Notes under the pieces: model-generated
What the model saw: the letters and a program-made list of their open reading frames with translations, nothing else
Told to the model about the DNA's origin: nothing
Databases searched by the model: none
NCBI GenBank assembly: GCA_016293865.1
Contig: JAEDDG010000013.1
Span: forward strand, 1 to 45,168
Direction of reading: 5' to 3'
From: Oscillospiraceae bacterium
Lineage (GTDB): Bacteria; Bacillota; Clostridia; Oscillospirales; Oscillospiraceae
DNA length: 45,168 nucleotides
Position numbers and translations under genes: made by a program
Part shown: positions 8,355 to 16,096 of the stretch, piece by piece
Layout of the letters: each line of letters starts with the position of its first letter
Position numbering within the stretch: the stretch's first letter is position 1

Positions 8355-8619
8355 ACTGGTTCCTCCTTAAACTGAAGACGCATGCTTCCTTCTGCACAAG
8401 AGATTGTGATAACGACCGTACAGACGCCGCTTTCCGGGAAATTGACCGTGAGACCAGCGGTTCCTTTTCCACCCGTACAACCAGCTGCGGATCATCCGGC
8501 GCGTGGCGTTCTGTGAAGCCTTCCTGATTGCAGCAGAGCATCAGCGCGGCTGCCCAGGCAAGAAGCAGCAGGGAAAGCGGGATCAATGCAGCCTTATTTC
8601 TTTTTGTCGTTGTTATCAC
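8351..8619 (-). pseudogene. Small exported protein with probable frameshift
   Basis: From a GTG at 8619 (GAGG six bases upstream, inside the end of the preceding gene) the frame gives MITTTKRNKAALIPLSLLLL, a signal or anchor segment, then ERHAPDDPQLVVRVEKEPL. After about 8460 this frame turns into low-quality sequence and runs on into the next gene. The neighbouring frame instead gives GLTVNFPESGVCTVVITISC, continues AEGSMRLQFKEEPV and stops at 8351-8353 in an ATGA overlap with the DUF2975 gene. Joining the two parts needs a one-base deletion or a -1 shift near 8455-8465. The intact product would be a roughly 88-residue exported beta-rich protein. Confidence 0.55.
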
Positions 8620-8881
8620 CGCGATCCTCTTTTTTGATGCAGGTTCCGATGGCCAGACCGATCAGCATACCGAGGGAGATGCCGATACCGGTATTGTTCC
8701 AAAGGGAGGTTCCGATGGCGGTTCCGAGGCACATGCCCACACACATACCCTCTGTCCCGTAATCGCCGGTTTGTTCTTCCTTTTTCGTCTTCTTTGCGCC
8801 TCTTGCAATAAACACCGCAAGAAGCAGGCCCACCGCGATCCACGGCAGCGCTGCCCGCAGAAAATCAAATACAGCTTCCAT
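8594..8881 (-). CDS. Small glycine-rich membrane protein
   Basis: A 95-residue protein beginning MEAVFDFLRAALPWIAVGLL. One membrane helix lies near 10-27, followed by a charged loop (RGAKKTKKEEQ) and a Gly-rich hydrophobic part (GMCVGMCLGTAIGTSL; GIGISLGMLIGLAIGT) that looks like a glycine-zipper helical hairpin. The ATG at 8881 has GGAG nine bases upstream, so I prefer it over the longer frame to 9010. The 3' end overlaps the start of the frameshifted gene by 26 bases. Confidence 0.65.
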   Translation of the reverse strand: MEAVFDFLRAALPWIAVGLLLAVFIARGAKKTKKEEQTGDYGTEGMCVGMCLGTAIGTSLWNNTGIGISLGMLIGLAIGTCIKKEDRGDNNDKKK

Positions 8882-9082
8882 TTCAGTGCACTCCTTCATG
8901 CAGCAGTTTATATCCTGTATTCTACAAAAGAAACCCGGCTGCATATAGGTGTTTTTTGTATGTATATGTGTCCGTTTTTCAGATGCTGCGTCTGTTTCCC
9001 GCCAATGCATCCGTCACTTACTGTCATGTCTGGTCCTGATCATAAGCTTGAACCGTTTTTCATTAAGAGCTGTACAAGACAG

Positions 9083-9106
9083 CTTTTGCGGATTTTTCCG
9101 CAAAAG
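9083..9106 (-). terminator. Hairpin after a lipoprotein gene (weak terminator)
   Basis: CTTTTGCGG (9083-9091) pairs perfectly with CCGCAAAAG (9098-9106) around a six-base loop. It lies about 60 bases past the stop of the minus-strand lipoprotein gene. No proper T-tract follows, so termination efficiency is uncertain. Confidence 0.4.
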
Positions 9107-9162
9107 GGAAGCGTGAACCGCGGCGCCTTTCCTAAAAACCGTTGGTTATACAGAAGACGGCA

Positions 9163-9708
9163 TCAGTTTGAGGATTCTTCCGCCTCTCCATAAATCCAAC
9201 AGAGCGTTATATCCTCATACTCGGTTTCCAGCATTGCGGATTCGTTTTCCGTGGTTATCTGAAAGTCCCAGGAGAGCGTACGCCCATCAAGCTCCGAATT
9301 CATCTCAGCATGAAGCGTCTCACCGTCCACTTCATAGGTTCCGTGCCATCCTTCGGCGCCAATATACCAGCTCATTTGTCCGTCGCTCCGGATCTCCATG
9401 CTGGCGCCCCACTCTGCATACCCCGGGAAGCGGTCTGAAAGTGCGGTATGATCGTTTTTTTCACTGTCCAGGTGCCATGGGCCTGTCAAATCCATGCTCT
9501 GCTGCGTGGTCTCTTCGGATTTTTCCACTGTGCTCCCGCTTTGTGCAGAACTGTCACTTTGCGGCTGCTGCATTTCCTCAGAACCTTCTGTATCTGATGC
9601 TTCCGAATTGGGGTTCTGCGGGACCTGCTCAGACCCGGGCGCACTGCCGCACGCTGCCAGAGACAGGCACAGAATCACCGCAATAAGCAGAACAATCGTT
9701 TTTTTCAT
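9163..9708 (-). CDS. Lipoprotein with C-terminal lipocalin-like beta domain
   Basis: A 181-residue protein with a lipoprotein signal (MKKTIVLLIAVILCLSLAAC, Cys20 in the lipobox LAAC), a Ser/Gln/Glu-rich linker (21-72) and a folded C-terminal domain (73-181). The domain starts DLTGPWHLDSE and includes SMEIRSDGQMSWYIGAEGW, an arrangement seen in small Firmicutes lipoproteins with a lipocalin-like barrel (LTGxWxL...G..I.WY). The ligand is unknown. AAAGGAG stands before the ATG. The nearest upstream gene on this strand is a 73-residue membrane protein. Confidence 0.75.
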   Translation of the reverse strand: MKKTIVLLIAVILCLSLAACGSAPGSEQVPQNPNSEASDTEGSEEMQQPQSDSSAQSGSTVEKSEETTQQSMDLTGPWHLDSEKNDHTALSDRFPGYAEWGASMEIRSDGQMSWYIGAEGWHGTYEVDGETLHAEMNSELDGRTLSWDFQITTENESAMLETEYEDITLCWIYGEAEESSN

Positions 9709-9814
9709 GTTGAATCAGTCTCCTTTTTATATTATCCGGTATCCGGACTTTATGTATTTCATGAAGTTACCTTGAAAAAGGCGTTCCATACTGGCTTTTC
9801 TCCCCCGGATGGCC

Positions 9815-10036
9815 TCAGCATCTTTTCAGAACCGGCAGGAGAAACGCTGCCAACAGCGCAAGAACCAAAAGCGGAACTGCAAGGGCTGTCAGCCCAGCAG
9901 CAAACAGCACGATCAGCATAGCCGGAACCCCAATCACAAACAGAACGCCTTTTGTGATTCCCCAGGCGGCTTTGAATGCAAAATGAACAAGTTTCGCTGT
10001 AAATACAATGATGCCGATTGCAAACAGTGTGATCAT
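9815..10036 (-). CDS. Small two-helix membrane protein, probable TetR target
   Basis: A 73-residue very hydrophobic protein, MITLFAIGIIVFTAKLVHFA onward, with two membrane segments separated by a short turn at AWGITKG and ending VLKRC. AAAGGA lies before the ATG. A copy of the TetR-type operator (10061-10080) sits immediately upstream, so this gene is the likely regulated target of the TetR protein encoded next to it. Function unknown. Confidence 0.65.
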   Translation of the reverse strand: MITLFAIGIIVFTAKLVHFAFKAAWGITKGVLFVIGVPAMLIVLFAAGLTALAVPLLVLALLAAFLLPVLKRC

Positions 10037-10060
10037 ACGAAATCCTTTCTTTATGTCAAT

Positions 10061-10080
10061 AACTGCCTATCGTTCGGTAG
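10061..10080 (-). promoter_or_regulatory. Second TetR-type operator
   Basis: The 20 bases here match the operator region at 10954-10973 at 16 positions and keep the dyad half-sites (CCTATCG and CGGTAGG around TT). The site lies about 25 bases upstream of the small membrane protein's start codon, where it would overlap the promoter. Confidence 0.55.
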
Positions 10081-10265
10081 GGTGCAGCCGCAAAATGAAG
10101 CGGCCATGCCCGGGCGGACACAGCCGCGCTGCTCTGCTCCTTGCCAGGTAATCTTCGCTCTTGTTTCACAGACCAACCGGTTATGTGGCAGTCTCTTTTG
10201 CTTTCTGATGCGCTTCCAAACAGAATCCTCCATGAAATACAGGATTGACCATCAGGCCGTATGGC

Positions 10266-10901
10266 TTAATGACTGAGAGAACTCCGCTTCTGATAGATTT
10301 TGAAGAACTGCTGAATATGCCGTCTTACCAGCTCCATCACTTCCGATTCGCGGTCCGGCTCCCGATCACAGAGGTTGATCCATGTGGAAATGGGCAGACA
10401 GAGCTGAGCCGCCATGATTTCGGGATCATCCTCAGCCAGTACACCGCTTCGGATCAGATATTTCACGAGCCCTGTGAAGTAATGCAGCACATCCGTATAA
10501 TTCTGCCTGGTCTGCAGCTTTGCCAGCTCCGGGTTTTGGAACTGCTCCATTACCAGCATCTTTCGTGCCTTGCTGATATGGGGATCATGGAGAATGTAGC
10601 GGATCTGCCCCAGAATCATCCGGACAGTTAAATCGGGCGTTAACGCCGGTTTATCCTCCGCGTCATCGTATTGATCCCAATCCGTCTTTACAAAGATGGA
10701 GTGCTCCGCATACTGATCCAGAACGTCCTTCACGATTGCATCCAGAATCGCCTGCTTGTTCTCAAAATGACTGTAAAGAGATGCCTTCCGAATGCCCACG
10801 GCGCACGCAATCTGGGAGATTGAGGTGGCTTCAAATCCCTGAATGGAGAACAGATCAAGGGATGCTTCCAGAATTTCCTGCTTTGTGTTTCCTCGATCCA
10901 T
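10266..10901 (-). CDS. TetR-family transcriptional regulator
   Basis: A 211-residue regulator. Residues 6-55 (KQEILEASLDLFSIQGFEAT, then SISQIACAVGIRKASLYSHF) form the TetR N-terminal three-helix DNA-binding domain, with the recognition helix around GIRKASLYSHF and the trailing ENKQAIL. The C-terminal half is helical and divergent, as expected for a ligand-binding and dimerisation domain. AAAGGAG precedes the ATG. A palindrome inside its own promoter implies autorepression, and a second copy before the adjacent small membrane protein gene implies a two-target local circuit. The inducer is unknown. Confidence 0.9.
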   Translation of the reverse strand: MDRGNTKQEILEASLDLFSIQGFEATSISQIACAVGIRKASLYSHFENKQAILDAIVKDVLDQYAEHSIFVKTDWDQYDDAEDKPALTPDLTVRMILGQIRYILHDPHISKARKMLVMEQFQNPELAKLQTRQNYTDVLHYFTGLVKYLIRSGVLAEDDPEIMAAQLCLPISTWINLCDREPDRESEVMELVRRHIQQFFKIYQKRSSLSH

Positions 10902-10947
10902 AGATACACTCCTTTACTCCAGCCCAACGGCTTGCTTGCATGACCCC

Positions 10948-10976
10948 ATTATAACTACCTAACGCTCGTTAGTCAA
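10948..10976 (-). promoter_or_regulatory. tetR promoter with embedded operator
   Basis: On the minus strand a -35 TTGACT (10971-10976) and a -10 TATAAT (10948-10953) are separated by 17 bases. The spacer holds the dyad CTAACG-AG-CGTTAG (10959-10972), a typical TetR operator. A bound repressor would block RNA polymerase directly. Confidence 0.85.
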
Positions 10977-11128
10977 GAGGGGTTTTTAAATTTATGCCGC
11001 AAGGGCGATTTGCGCTGTACCATCCTGAAGAATTCCCGCAGCCGCGAGCAGCTGCAAAGAAAACTGTCCGTTTTTGCCGGATAACATGAGGACATCAATC
11101 CGTATCGGCCGGCGGCCGCTGCCTTACA

Positions 11129-11144
11129 TTACACTATAGTGTAA
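11129..11144. promoter_or_regulatory. Perfect 16-bp palindrome, putative operator
   Basis: TTACACTATAGTGTAA is an exact inverted repeat in otherwise GC-rich sequence. Its form (TTACAC/GTGTAA) resembles operators of small dimeric repressors such as the GntR/YtrA or BlaI types, but no matching regulator or downstream gene is seen nearby. Confidence 0.5.
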
Positions 11145-11241
11145 AAGTTCCCGTCTGCTGTCCGGGACGATGCATGCAACCTGCGCACGGGTTTTCCTGC
11201 CGCACGCGGAAGCGCTGTCATCCCTGCCGTTTTACAGACAC

Positions 11242-11279
11242 GCCGGAGCAGGCTGCTGATCGCTTGCTCCGGCTTTTTT
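11242..11279 (+). terminator. Orphan intrinsic terminator (plus strand)
   Basis: GCCGGAGCA (11242-11250) pairs with TGCTCCGGC (11265-11273) and is followed by six T residues on the plus strand. No plus-strand gene is recognised in the preceding kilobase. On the minus strand the hairpin lacks a T-tract, so it is not a standard terminator for the thiamine operon. Confidence 0.7.
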
Positions 11280-11393
11280 GATGAGAAAATGCAGAATGCG
11301 CGTGCGGAAAGCACCTTTTCTGAATCCGAATGCGGCGACCGCTGCAAGGCTGCGCGTCGGTTTTCGAGTTCAGTCCGGCCGGTCGGCAGTTTC

Positions 11394-12701
11394 TTACAGA
11401 ATGTCGATATGCTCCCCGCTGAGGGCCTTGTTCATGCTGCGCACGGCGCAGAACTTGCCGCACATGGAACACGTATCGTCGTGCTCGGGGGAGCGGTCTG
11501 CCCGGATCGCCTTTGCGGTTTCCGGATCGAGCGCATATTTCCACTGCTGTTCCCAGTTGAGCGCGCGGCGGGCATCGGCCATTTGATCGTCAATTTCCCG
11601 GGCACCGCGGATGCCCTTGGCAATATCGGCCGCATGCGCGGCAATTTTGCTTGCAATGATCCCCTGTTTGACGTCGTCGAGATTCGGAAGCGCCAGATGC
11701 TCCGCCGGCGTCACATAGCACAGAAACGCAGCGCCGTTCATGGCTGCGATGGCTCCGCCGATGGCGGCGGTGATGTGGTCATAGCCGGGGGCGATGTCTG
11801 TGACCAGCGGCCCCAGAACATAGAAGGGCGCGCCCATACAGATGGTCTGCTGCACTTTCATATTGGCGGGGATCTGATCCATCGGCACATGACCGGGTCC
11901 CTCGACCATCACCTGGACATCCTGGGCCCACGCGCGCTTGGTCAGCTCGCCGAGACGGACCAGCTCTTCAATCTGGCACACGTCTGTAGCGTCGGCCAGA
12001 CAGCCGGGACGGCAGGCGTCGCCGAGGGAGATGGTTACATCGTACTCGCGGCAGATGCTGAGAATTTCATCATAATGCGCATAAAACGGGTTTTCTTCTC
12101 CTGTCATGCACATCCAGGCAAAGACCAGCGAACCGCCCCGGGAGACAATGTTCATTTTGCGCTTATGCCTGCGGATCTGTTCGATGGTTTTGCGGGTGAT
12201 GCCGCAATGAAGGGTGACGAAATCCACACCTTCTTGTGCATGCAGGCGGATGACGTCGATAAAATCTCTGGCGGTCAGCGTATCCAGATCCCGCTGATAG
12301 TGGATTACACTGTCATAAACCGGGACGGTGCCGATCATTGCGGAGCATTCCGCGGTCAGTTTGCGGCGGAAGGGACCTGTGTCGCCGTGGCTGGACAGGT
12401 CCATGATGGCCTCAGCGCCCATCCCAATGGCGGATTTCACCTTCTCCATTTCCACGTCGTAGTCTTTGCAGTCCTGGGAAACACCCAGGTTGACGTTGAT
12501 TTTTGTGCGGAGCATGGAGCCGATGCCTTCCGGATTCAGGCATTTATGGTTTTTGTTTGCGGGGATTACGACTTTTCCGCAGGCGACCAGTGGCAGCAGC
12601 TCTTCAACGGACATGTGTTCTTTGGCGGCGACGGTTTTCAGCTCCGGCGTGATCATCCGGCGGCGCGCCGCATCCATCTGGGTGGCATAATTTCGCTCCA
12701 T
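11394..12701 (-). CDS. thiC: Phosphomethylpyrimidine synthase ThiC
   Basis: A radical-SAM enzyme that rearranges aminoimidazole ribotide to HMP-phosphate, the pyrimidine half of thiamine. The 435-residue protein carries the ThiC core (KINVNLGVSQ; DLSSHGDTG; EGPGHVPMDQIPANM; NGAAFLCYVTPAEHL) and the C-terminal Cx2Cx4C cluster motif with Cys at 411, 414 and 418, which binds the 4Fe-4S cluster. The start is the ATG at 12701 after AGAAGGAG. Last gene of the TPP-riboswitch operon, directly after thiD. The N-terminal extension seen in proteobacterial ThiC is absent, as usual in Firmicutes. Confidence 0.97.
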   Translation of the reverse strand: MERNYATQMDAARRRMITPELKTVAAKEHMSVEELLPLVACGKVVIPANKNHKCLNPEGIGSMLRTKINVNLGVSQDCKDYDVEMEKVKSAIGMGAEAIMDLSSHGDTGPFRRKLTAECSAMIGTVPVYDSVIHYQRDLDTLTARDFIDVIRLHAQEGVDFVTLHCGITRKTIEQIRRHKRKMNIVSRGGSLVFAWMCMTGEENPFYAHYDEILSICREYDVTISLGDACRPGCLADATDVCQIEELVRLGELTKRAWAQDVQVMVEGPGHVPMDQIPANMKVQQTICMGAPFYVLGPLVTDIAPGYDHITAAIGGAIAAMNGAAFLCYVTPAEHLALPNLDDVKQGIIASKIAAHAADIAKGIRGAREIDDQMADARRALNWEQQWKYALDPETAKAIRADRSPEHDDTCSMCGKFCAVRSMNKALSGEHIDIL

Positions 12702-12723
12702 ATCGATTCTCTCCTTCTGATAT

Positions 12724-13527
12724 TCATTTGCATTCGGTGATTTCTGGGGGCAGGGCAAAGGCGTGGTTCAGCGGGCCGCTTCCCTTGCCAAGATCCAGCA
12801 TTGCGGCCAGCGCGCCGGAGATATATTTCTTGGCCCGCCGAACGGATACGGCCAGTTCACAGCCTTTTGCCAGATTGGCTGCAATGGCGCTGGACAGGGT
12901 ACAGCCGGTGCCATGGGTGTTCGGATTGCTGATGCGCCTGCCCGGCAGCCACTGAGCCGCCCCATCTGCATACAGCAGATCGTTGGCGTCGCTGACGCTG
13001 TGACCGCCCTTGCACAATACAGCGCAGCCGCATTCCCCGCTGATCCGCTTTGCCGCGGCCTCCATGTCGTCCGGATTTTTGATCGGCATGCCGGCCAGAA
13101 TTTCAGCTTCCGGGATGTTCGGCGTGATCACTGCCGCCAGAGGGAGAAGCTCCCTGCGCAGCGCAGCCACTGCGCCTGCCCGCAGCAGCGGACAGCCGCT
13201 GGTGGAGACCATAACGGGGTCAACGACGATGTTGGCGGCGTGATAGGCCCGGAGCCTGTCGGCAATAACGAGGATCAGGCCTGCGGAAGAAGTCATGCCG
13301 ACCTTGACGGCGTCCGGACGGATGTCTTCAAAAACCGCGTCAATCTGCTGCTGCAGAAAAAGCGGCGTGACTTCCATGATTGCCGAAACCCCGGTCGTGT
13401 TCTGGGCGGTCAGCGCAGTGACGGCGCTCATGCCGAAAACACCGTTCATGGTCATTGTTTTCAGGTCGGCCTGGATGCCGGCACCTCCGCTGGAGTCGCT
13501 GCCGGCAATGGATAATGCTGTTTTCAT
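12724..13527 (-). CDS. thiD: Hydroxymethylpyrimidine (phosphate) kinase ThiD
   Basis: A ribokinase-fold enzyme that phosphorylates HMP and HMP-P to HMP-PP. The signatures are ALSIAGSDSSGGAGIQADLK at 4-23 (pyrimidine binding), NIVVDPVMVSTSG (Mg and phosphate region) and NTHGTGCTLSSAIA, whose GTGC forms the anion hole. The length of 267 residues is normal for a single-domain ThiD with no ThiE fusion. AAAAAGGAG lies before the ATG. It stands between thiE and thiC in the operon. Confidence 0.96.
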   Translation of the reverse strand: MKTALSIAGSDSSGGAGIQADLKTMTMNGVFGMSAVTALTAQNTTGVSAIMEVTPLFLQQQIDAVFEDIRPDAVKVGMTSSAGLILVIADRLRAYHAANIVVDPVMVSTSGCPLLRAGAVAALRRELLPLAAVITPNIPEAEILAGMPIKNPDDMEAAAKRISGECGCAVLCKGGHSVSDANDLLYADGAAQWLPGRRISNPNTHGTGCTLSSAIAANLAKGCELAVSVRRAKKYISGALAAMLDLGKGSGPLNHAFALPPEITECK

Positions 13528-13595
13528 AACCGAGCTCCTTTTTCGTTCGATCAGCGGCAGGAGGGAGGCCCTGCGGCCGCCTGCCGCCGTTCCGG

Positions 13596-14243
13596 TTACA
13601 GAATGATTTCTTCCGCCCTACTTTTCAGCGCCCTGACGCCGGAGCGGATGTCGGCGGCAGCAAATACAGCGGAAACCACGGCGAAGCCTGCCATGCCGCC
13701 GCCGCGCAGCTGCGGCATGTTGGAAAACGTGATCCCGCCGATAGCTGCCGCAGGGATGGAGACAGCCGCGCAGATGGCGCGCAGCTGCGCGGCAGTGATG
13801 CGGATGGCGTTTGTTTTGGTCGGAGAGGGGAAGACCGCCCCCACACCGAGATAATCTGCGCCTGCCGCCTGTGCCGCCGCAGCCTGTGCGACGGTTTTGG
13901 CTGTGGCGCCGATGATGAAATCCGGCCCGGCCAGTTTTCTGATCTCTGCGACCGGCGCGTCTTCAATGCCTACGTGGACGCCGTCCGCGCCGCTTTTCAG
14001 AGCCACATTTACGCTGTCATTGATAATCAGCGGAACCCCGTAACGGCGGCAAAGGTCACGGACCTGAATGGCCTCTGCTGTGAAGTCGGGTTCAGCCAGA
14101 CCTTTTTCCCGGAGCTGGATCATTGTCACGCCGCCGATGAGCGCGTCCTCAATCTGTTCCAGCAGCGTTTGTCTGCCTGTCCATGCCCGGTCTGTGACCG
14201 CATACAAAAGCAGGTTTTTACGGTTGAATTTCACATTGTTCAC
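13596..14243 (-). CDS. thiE: Thiamine-phosphate synthase ThiE
   Basis: A TIM-barrel enzyme joining HMP-PP and the carboxythiazole phosphate to thiamine phosphate. Diagnostic motifs are QLREK (43-47), IIND (73-76), GVHVGIED (88-95) and GVGAVFPSPTK (133-143), the pyrophosphate-binding loop. It has 215 residues and starts at a GTG that overlaps the end of the tenI-like gene by 26 bases, so translation is probably coupled. It is distinguished from the neighbouring TenI-like paralogue by the PSPTK loop. About 70 bases with a GC-rich hairpin separate it from thiD. Confidence 0.94.
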   Translation of the reverse strand: MNNVKFNRKNLLLYAVTDRAWTGRQTLLEQIEDALIGGVTMIQLREKGLAEPDFTAEAIQVRDLCRRYGVPLIINDSVNVALKSGADGVHVGIEDAPVAEIRKLAGPDFIIGATAKTVAQAAAAQAAGADYLGVGAVFPSPTKTNAIRITAAQLRAICAAVSIPAAAIGGITFSNMPQLRGGGMAGFAVVSAVFAAADIRSGVRALKSRAEEIIL

Positions 14244-14838
14244 CGGCTTTCACAAGAGTTTGCAGGTATTTGCCCGGATCGGGGCATTGCATCAGGCTGC
14301 TCATGATGCAGGCGCCGCGTGCGCCGGCCTGCCGTACGGCGCAGAGATTTTCACTGTTGATTCCGCCAATTGCATAGACGGGGACGGAGACGCTGCTGCA
14401 GATGCCCTGCAGAAAACCAGGGCCGCGTCCCGGCAGTCCGCGTTTGCAGCCGGTCTGAAAGATGTGCCCGGCGGTGATGTACGTGCAGCCCAGGGCCTGC
14501 GCTTCCAGCGCCTCCTCCGTACTGTGACAGGAGGCGCCCAGAATCCGGAAGCAGCGCTTCTGTGCCGCAGTCATACTGCGCAGAACAGGCAGAGGGACAT
14601 GAATGGCGCCGGCTTTCAGTGCAATGGCGGTGTGCACAAAGCCATGCAGAATACAGGGAACCCGGGCGCTTTGACACAGCGCGAGCACCTGCTGCGCAAG
14701 CTGCCTGTATGCCGTCTCTGTCAGATCCTTTTCCCGTAGAATGATGCCCGCCGGGCGGGCGGCCGCAATTTTCTCCAGGCGGTTCAGAAATTCTTCGCAG
14801 CAGAGCGTGCGGCTGGTTACACAAATTATGTCAAACAT
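14218..14838 (-). CDS. tenI: TenI-like thiazole tautomerase (ThiE paralogue)
   Basis: A 206-residue TIM-barrel protein related to ThiE. The segment AGHIFQTGCKRGLPGRG (123-139) is the TenI form, not the ThiE phosphate loop, and includes His125, which corresponds to the tautomerase catalytic His. TenI aromatises the thiazole product of ThiG, which matches its position between thiH and thiE. The alternative, a second functional ThiE, is less likely because the ThiE PSPTK/TxTK loop is absent. It overlaps thiE at its 3' end and thiH by eight bases at its 5' end. Confidence 0.85.
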   Translation of the reverse strand: MFDIICVTSRTLCCEEFLNRLEKIAAARPAGIILREKDLTETAYRQLAQQVLALCQSARVPCILHGFVHTAIALKAGAIHVPLPVLRSMTAAQKRCFRILGASCHSTEEALEAQALGCTYITAGHIFQTGCKRGLPGRGPGFLQGICSSVSVPVYAIGGINSENLCAVRQAGARGACIMSSLMQCPDPGKYLQTLVKAGEQCEIQP

Positions 14839-16084
14839 ACAGATAATCGTTCAGGACGGGCTGCAGGCCTTTGTCCGCCATGTCTGCGTACATTTCACCG
14901 AAGCTTCGGCTGTCGTTGATTTCAAACTGCTCGTCGCCCTGTGCGCCGTCAGCCTGCTTTCCGGTATACTTGCTCTCGTGATCCCCGATGCCGGTGGACA
15001 CGCCGGCGGAAACCTTGGTGGCGGCGATTTTCACAATGCCGTCCCGGAACCGGGCGCTTTCCCGGGAGGAAACCGTGATGCCTGCAAAAGGCAGGAATAT
15101 GCGGTACGCGCAGATGATCTGGCACAGCTGTTTTTCGCCCACATCTCGGGGGTTGATTTTATCGTTGTTGATGATTGGACGCAGCCGCGGACAGGACAGG
15201 GACATTTCCGCCTGCGGGTATTTCCGCTGCAGGTAGTATACGTGCAGGGCGGTTGCCAGTGCGTCTTTGCGGAAATCGGACAATCCCAGCAGCGCAGAAA
15301 AGGCCACGCCGCGCATGCCGCCCATCAGTGCGCGCTCCTGTGCGTCAAAGCGGTAGGGCCAGACGCGCTTATGGCCCAGCAGATGGAGGGCTTCGTACCG
15401 GTCTGTGTCATAGGTTTCCTGAAATACCGTCACGTAGTCGGCGCCGCATGTGTGGAGGTAGCGGTATTCATCGGTGTTTACCGGATAGATCTCAAGACCT
15501 ACCATACGGAAGTATTTCCGTGCGAGCCTGCATGCTTCGCCGATATACCGGACGCTGCTCTGTGTGCGGCTCTCGCCGGTCAGGATCAGGATTTCCTCCA
15601 TGCCGCTGTCGGCGATCACCTGCATTTCATGTTCGATCTGTTCCATGGTCAGCTTCATGCGGTGGATATGGTTATAGCAGTTGAAGCCGCAGTAAACGCA
15701 GTAGTTTTCGCAATAGTTGGCGATATACAGCGGCGTAAACAGATAGACTGTGTTGCCAAAATGCCTGCTGGTTTCCAGCCGCGCCCGCCGGGCCATCTCC
15801 TCCAGGAACGGTTCAGCCGCCGGGGACAGCAGAGCCTTGAAGTCTTCAATCGAGCAGACTGTGTGCTCCAGCGCCGTCTGCACATCTTTTGCCGTATAGC
15901 GGGTGCAGTCGTAAGCGTTCATGTGCTCCATCACTGACCGGCAGACATCAGAGTGAATTTTCTCCATGCCGGGCAGGTATTCCATATGATTCTTCCTGGA
16001 GGAGGGATCGGTTTCCAGCCGGTGTTTTTTGGCCAGCGCTTCCGGGGACAGATACTCAGAGTCAACAAAAAACTGGTTTTCCAC
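14831..16084 (-). CDS. thiH: 2-iminoacetate (dehydroglycine) synthase ThiH
   Basis: A radical-SAM tyrosine lyase that makes dehydroglycine for ThiG, used by anaerobes in place of the oxygen-dependent ThiO. The cluster motif CxxxCxYCGF lies at about residues 125-134, followed by RMKLTMEQIEHE and EILILTGESR, with the C-terminal BATS-type domain. I prefer the GTG at 16084 because AGGAG is correctly spaced; a GTG at 16093 would sit on the ribosome site. The length of 417 residues is close to E. coli ThiH plus an extended N-terminus. Its presence supports a strictly anaerobic lifestyle. Neighbours are thiG and tenI. Confidence 0.95.
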   Translation of the reverse strand: MENQFFVDSEYLSPEALAKKHRLETDPSSRKNHMEYLPGMEKIHSDVCRSVMEHMNAYDCTRYTAKDVQTALEHTVCSIEDFKALLSPAAEPFLEEMARRARLETSRHFGNTVYLFTPLYIANYCENYCVYCGFNCYNHIHRMKLTMEQIEHEMQVIADSGMEEILILTGESRTQSSVRYIGEACRLARKYFRMVGLEIYPVNTDEYRYLHTCGADYVTVFQETYDTDRYEALHLLGHKRVWPYRFDAQERALMGGMRGVAFSALLGLSDFRKDALATALHVYYLQRKYPQAEMSLSCPRLRPIINNDKINPRDVGEKQLCQIICAYRIFLPFAGITVSSRESARFRDGIVKIAATKVSAGVSTGIGDHESKYTGKQADGAQGDEQFEINDSRSFGEMYADMADKGLQPVLNDYLYV

Positions 16085-16096
16085 TGCGTTCACTCC

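Larger units (their letters stand above)
10977..11393. other. Gene-free gap between tetR and thiC
   Basis: I see no supportable open frame. The gap holds a perfect 16-base palindrome (11129-11144) and a strong plus-strand intrinsic terminator (11242-11279) that matches no annotated plus-strand gene. It may contain a small RNA or the remains of a lost gene. Confidence 0.5.

Noticed and set aside
10051..10233. 60-codon minus-strand frame between the small membrane protein and tetR
   Set aside because: No ribosome site, unusual composition, and it would run into the operator region.
11289..12740. Long plus-strand frame (483 codons) opposite thiC
   Set aside because: It is the antisense shadow of thiC; its translation is His/Gly/Ala-rich without domain features.
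13540..13600. GC-rich hairpin between thiE and thiD as an internal terminator
   Set aside because: No T-tract follows on the minus strand and both flanking genes belong to one pathway, so read-through is more likely.
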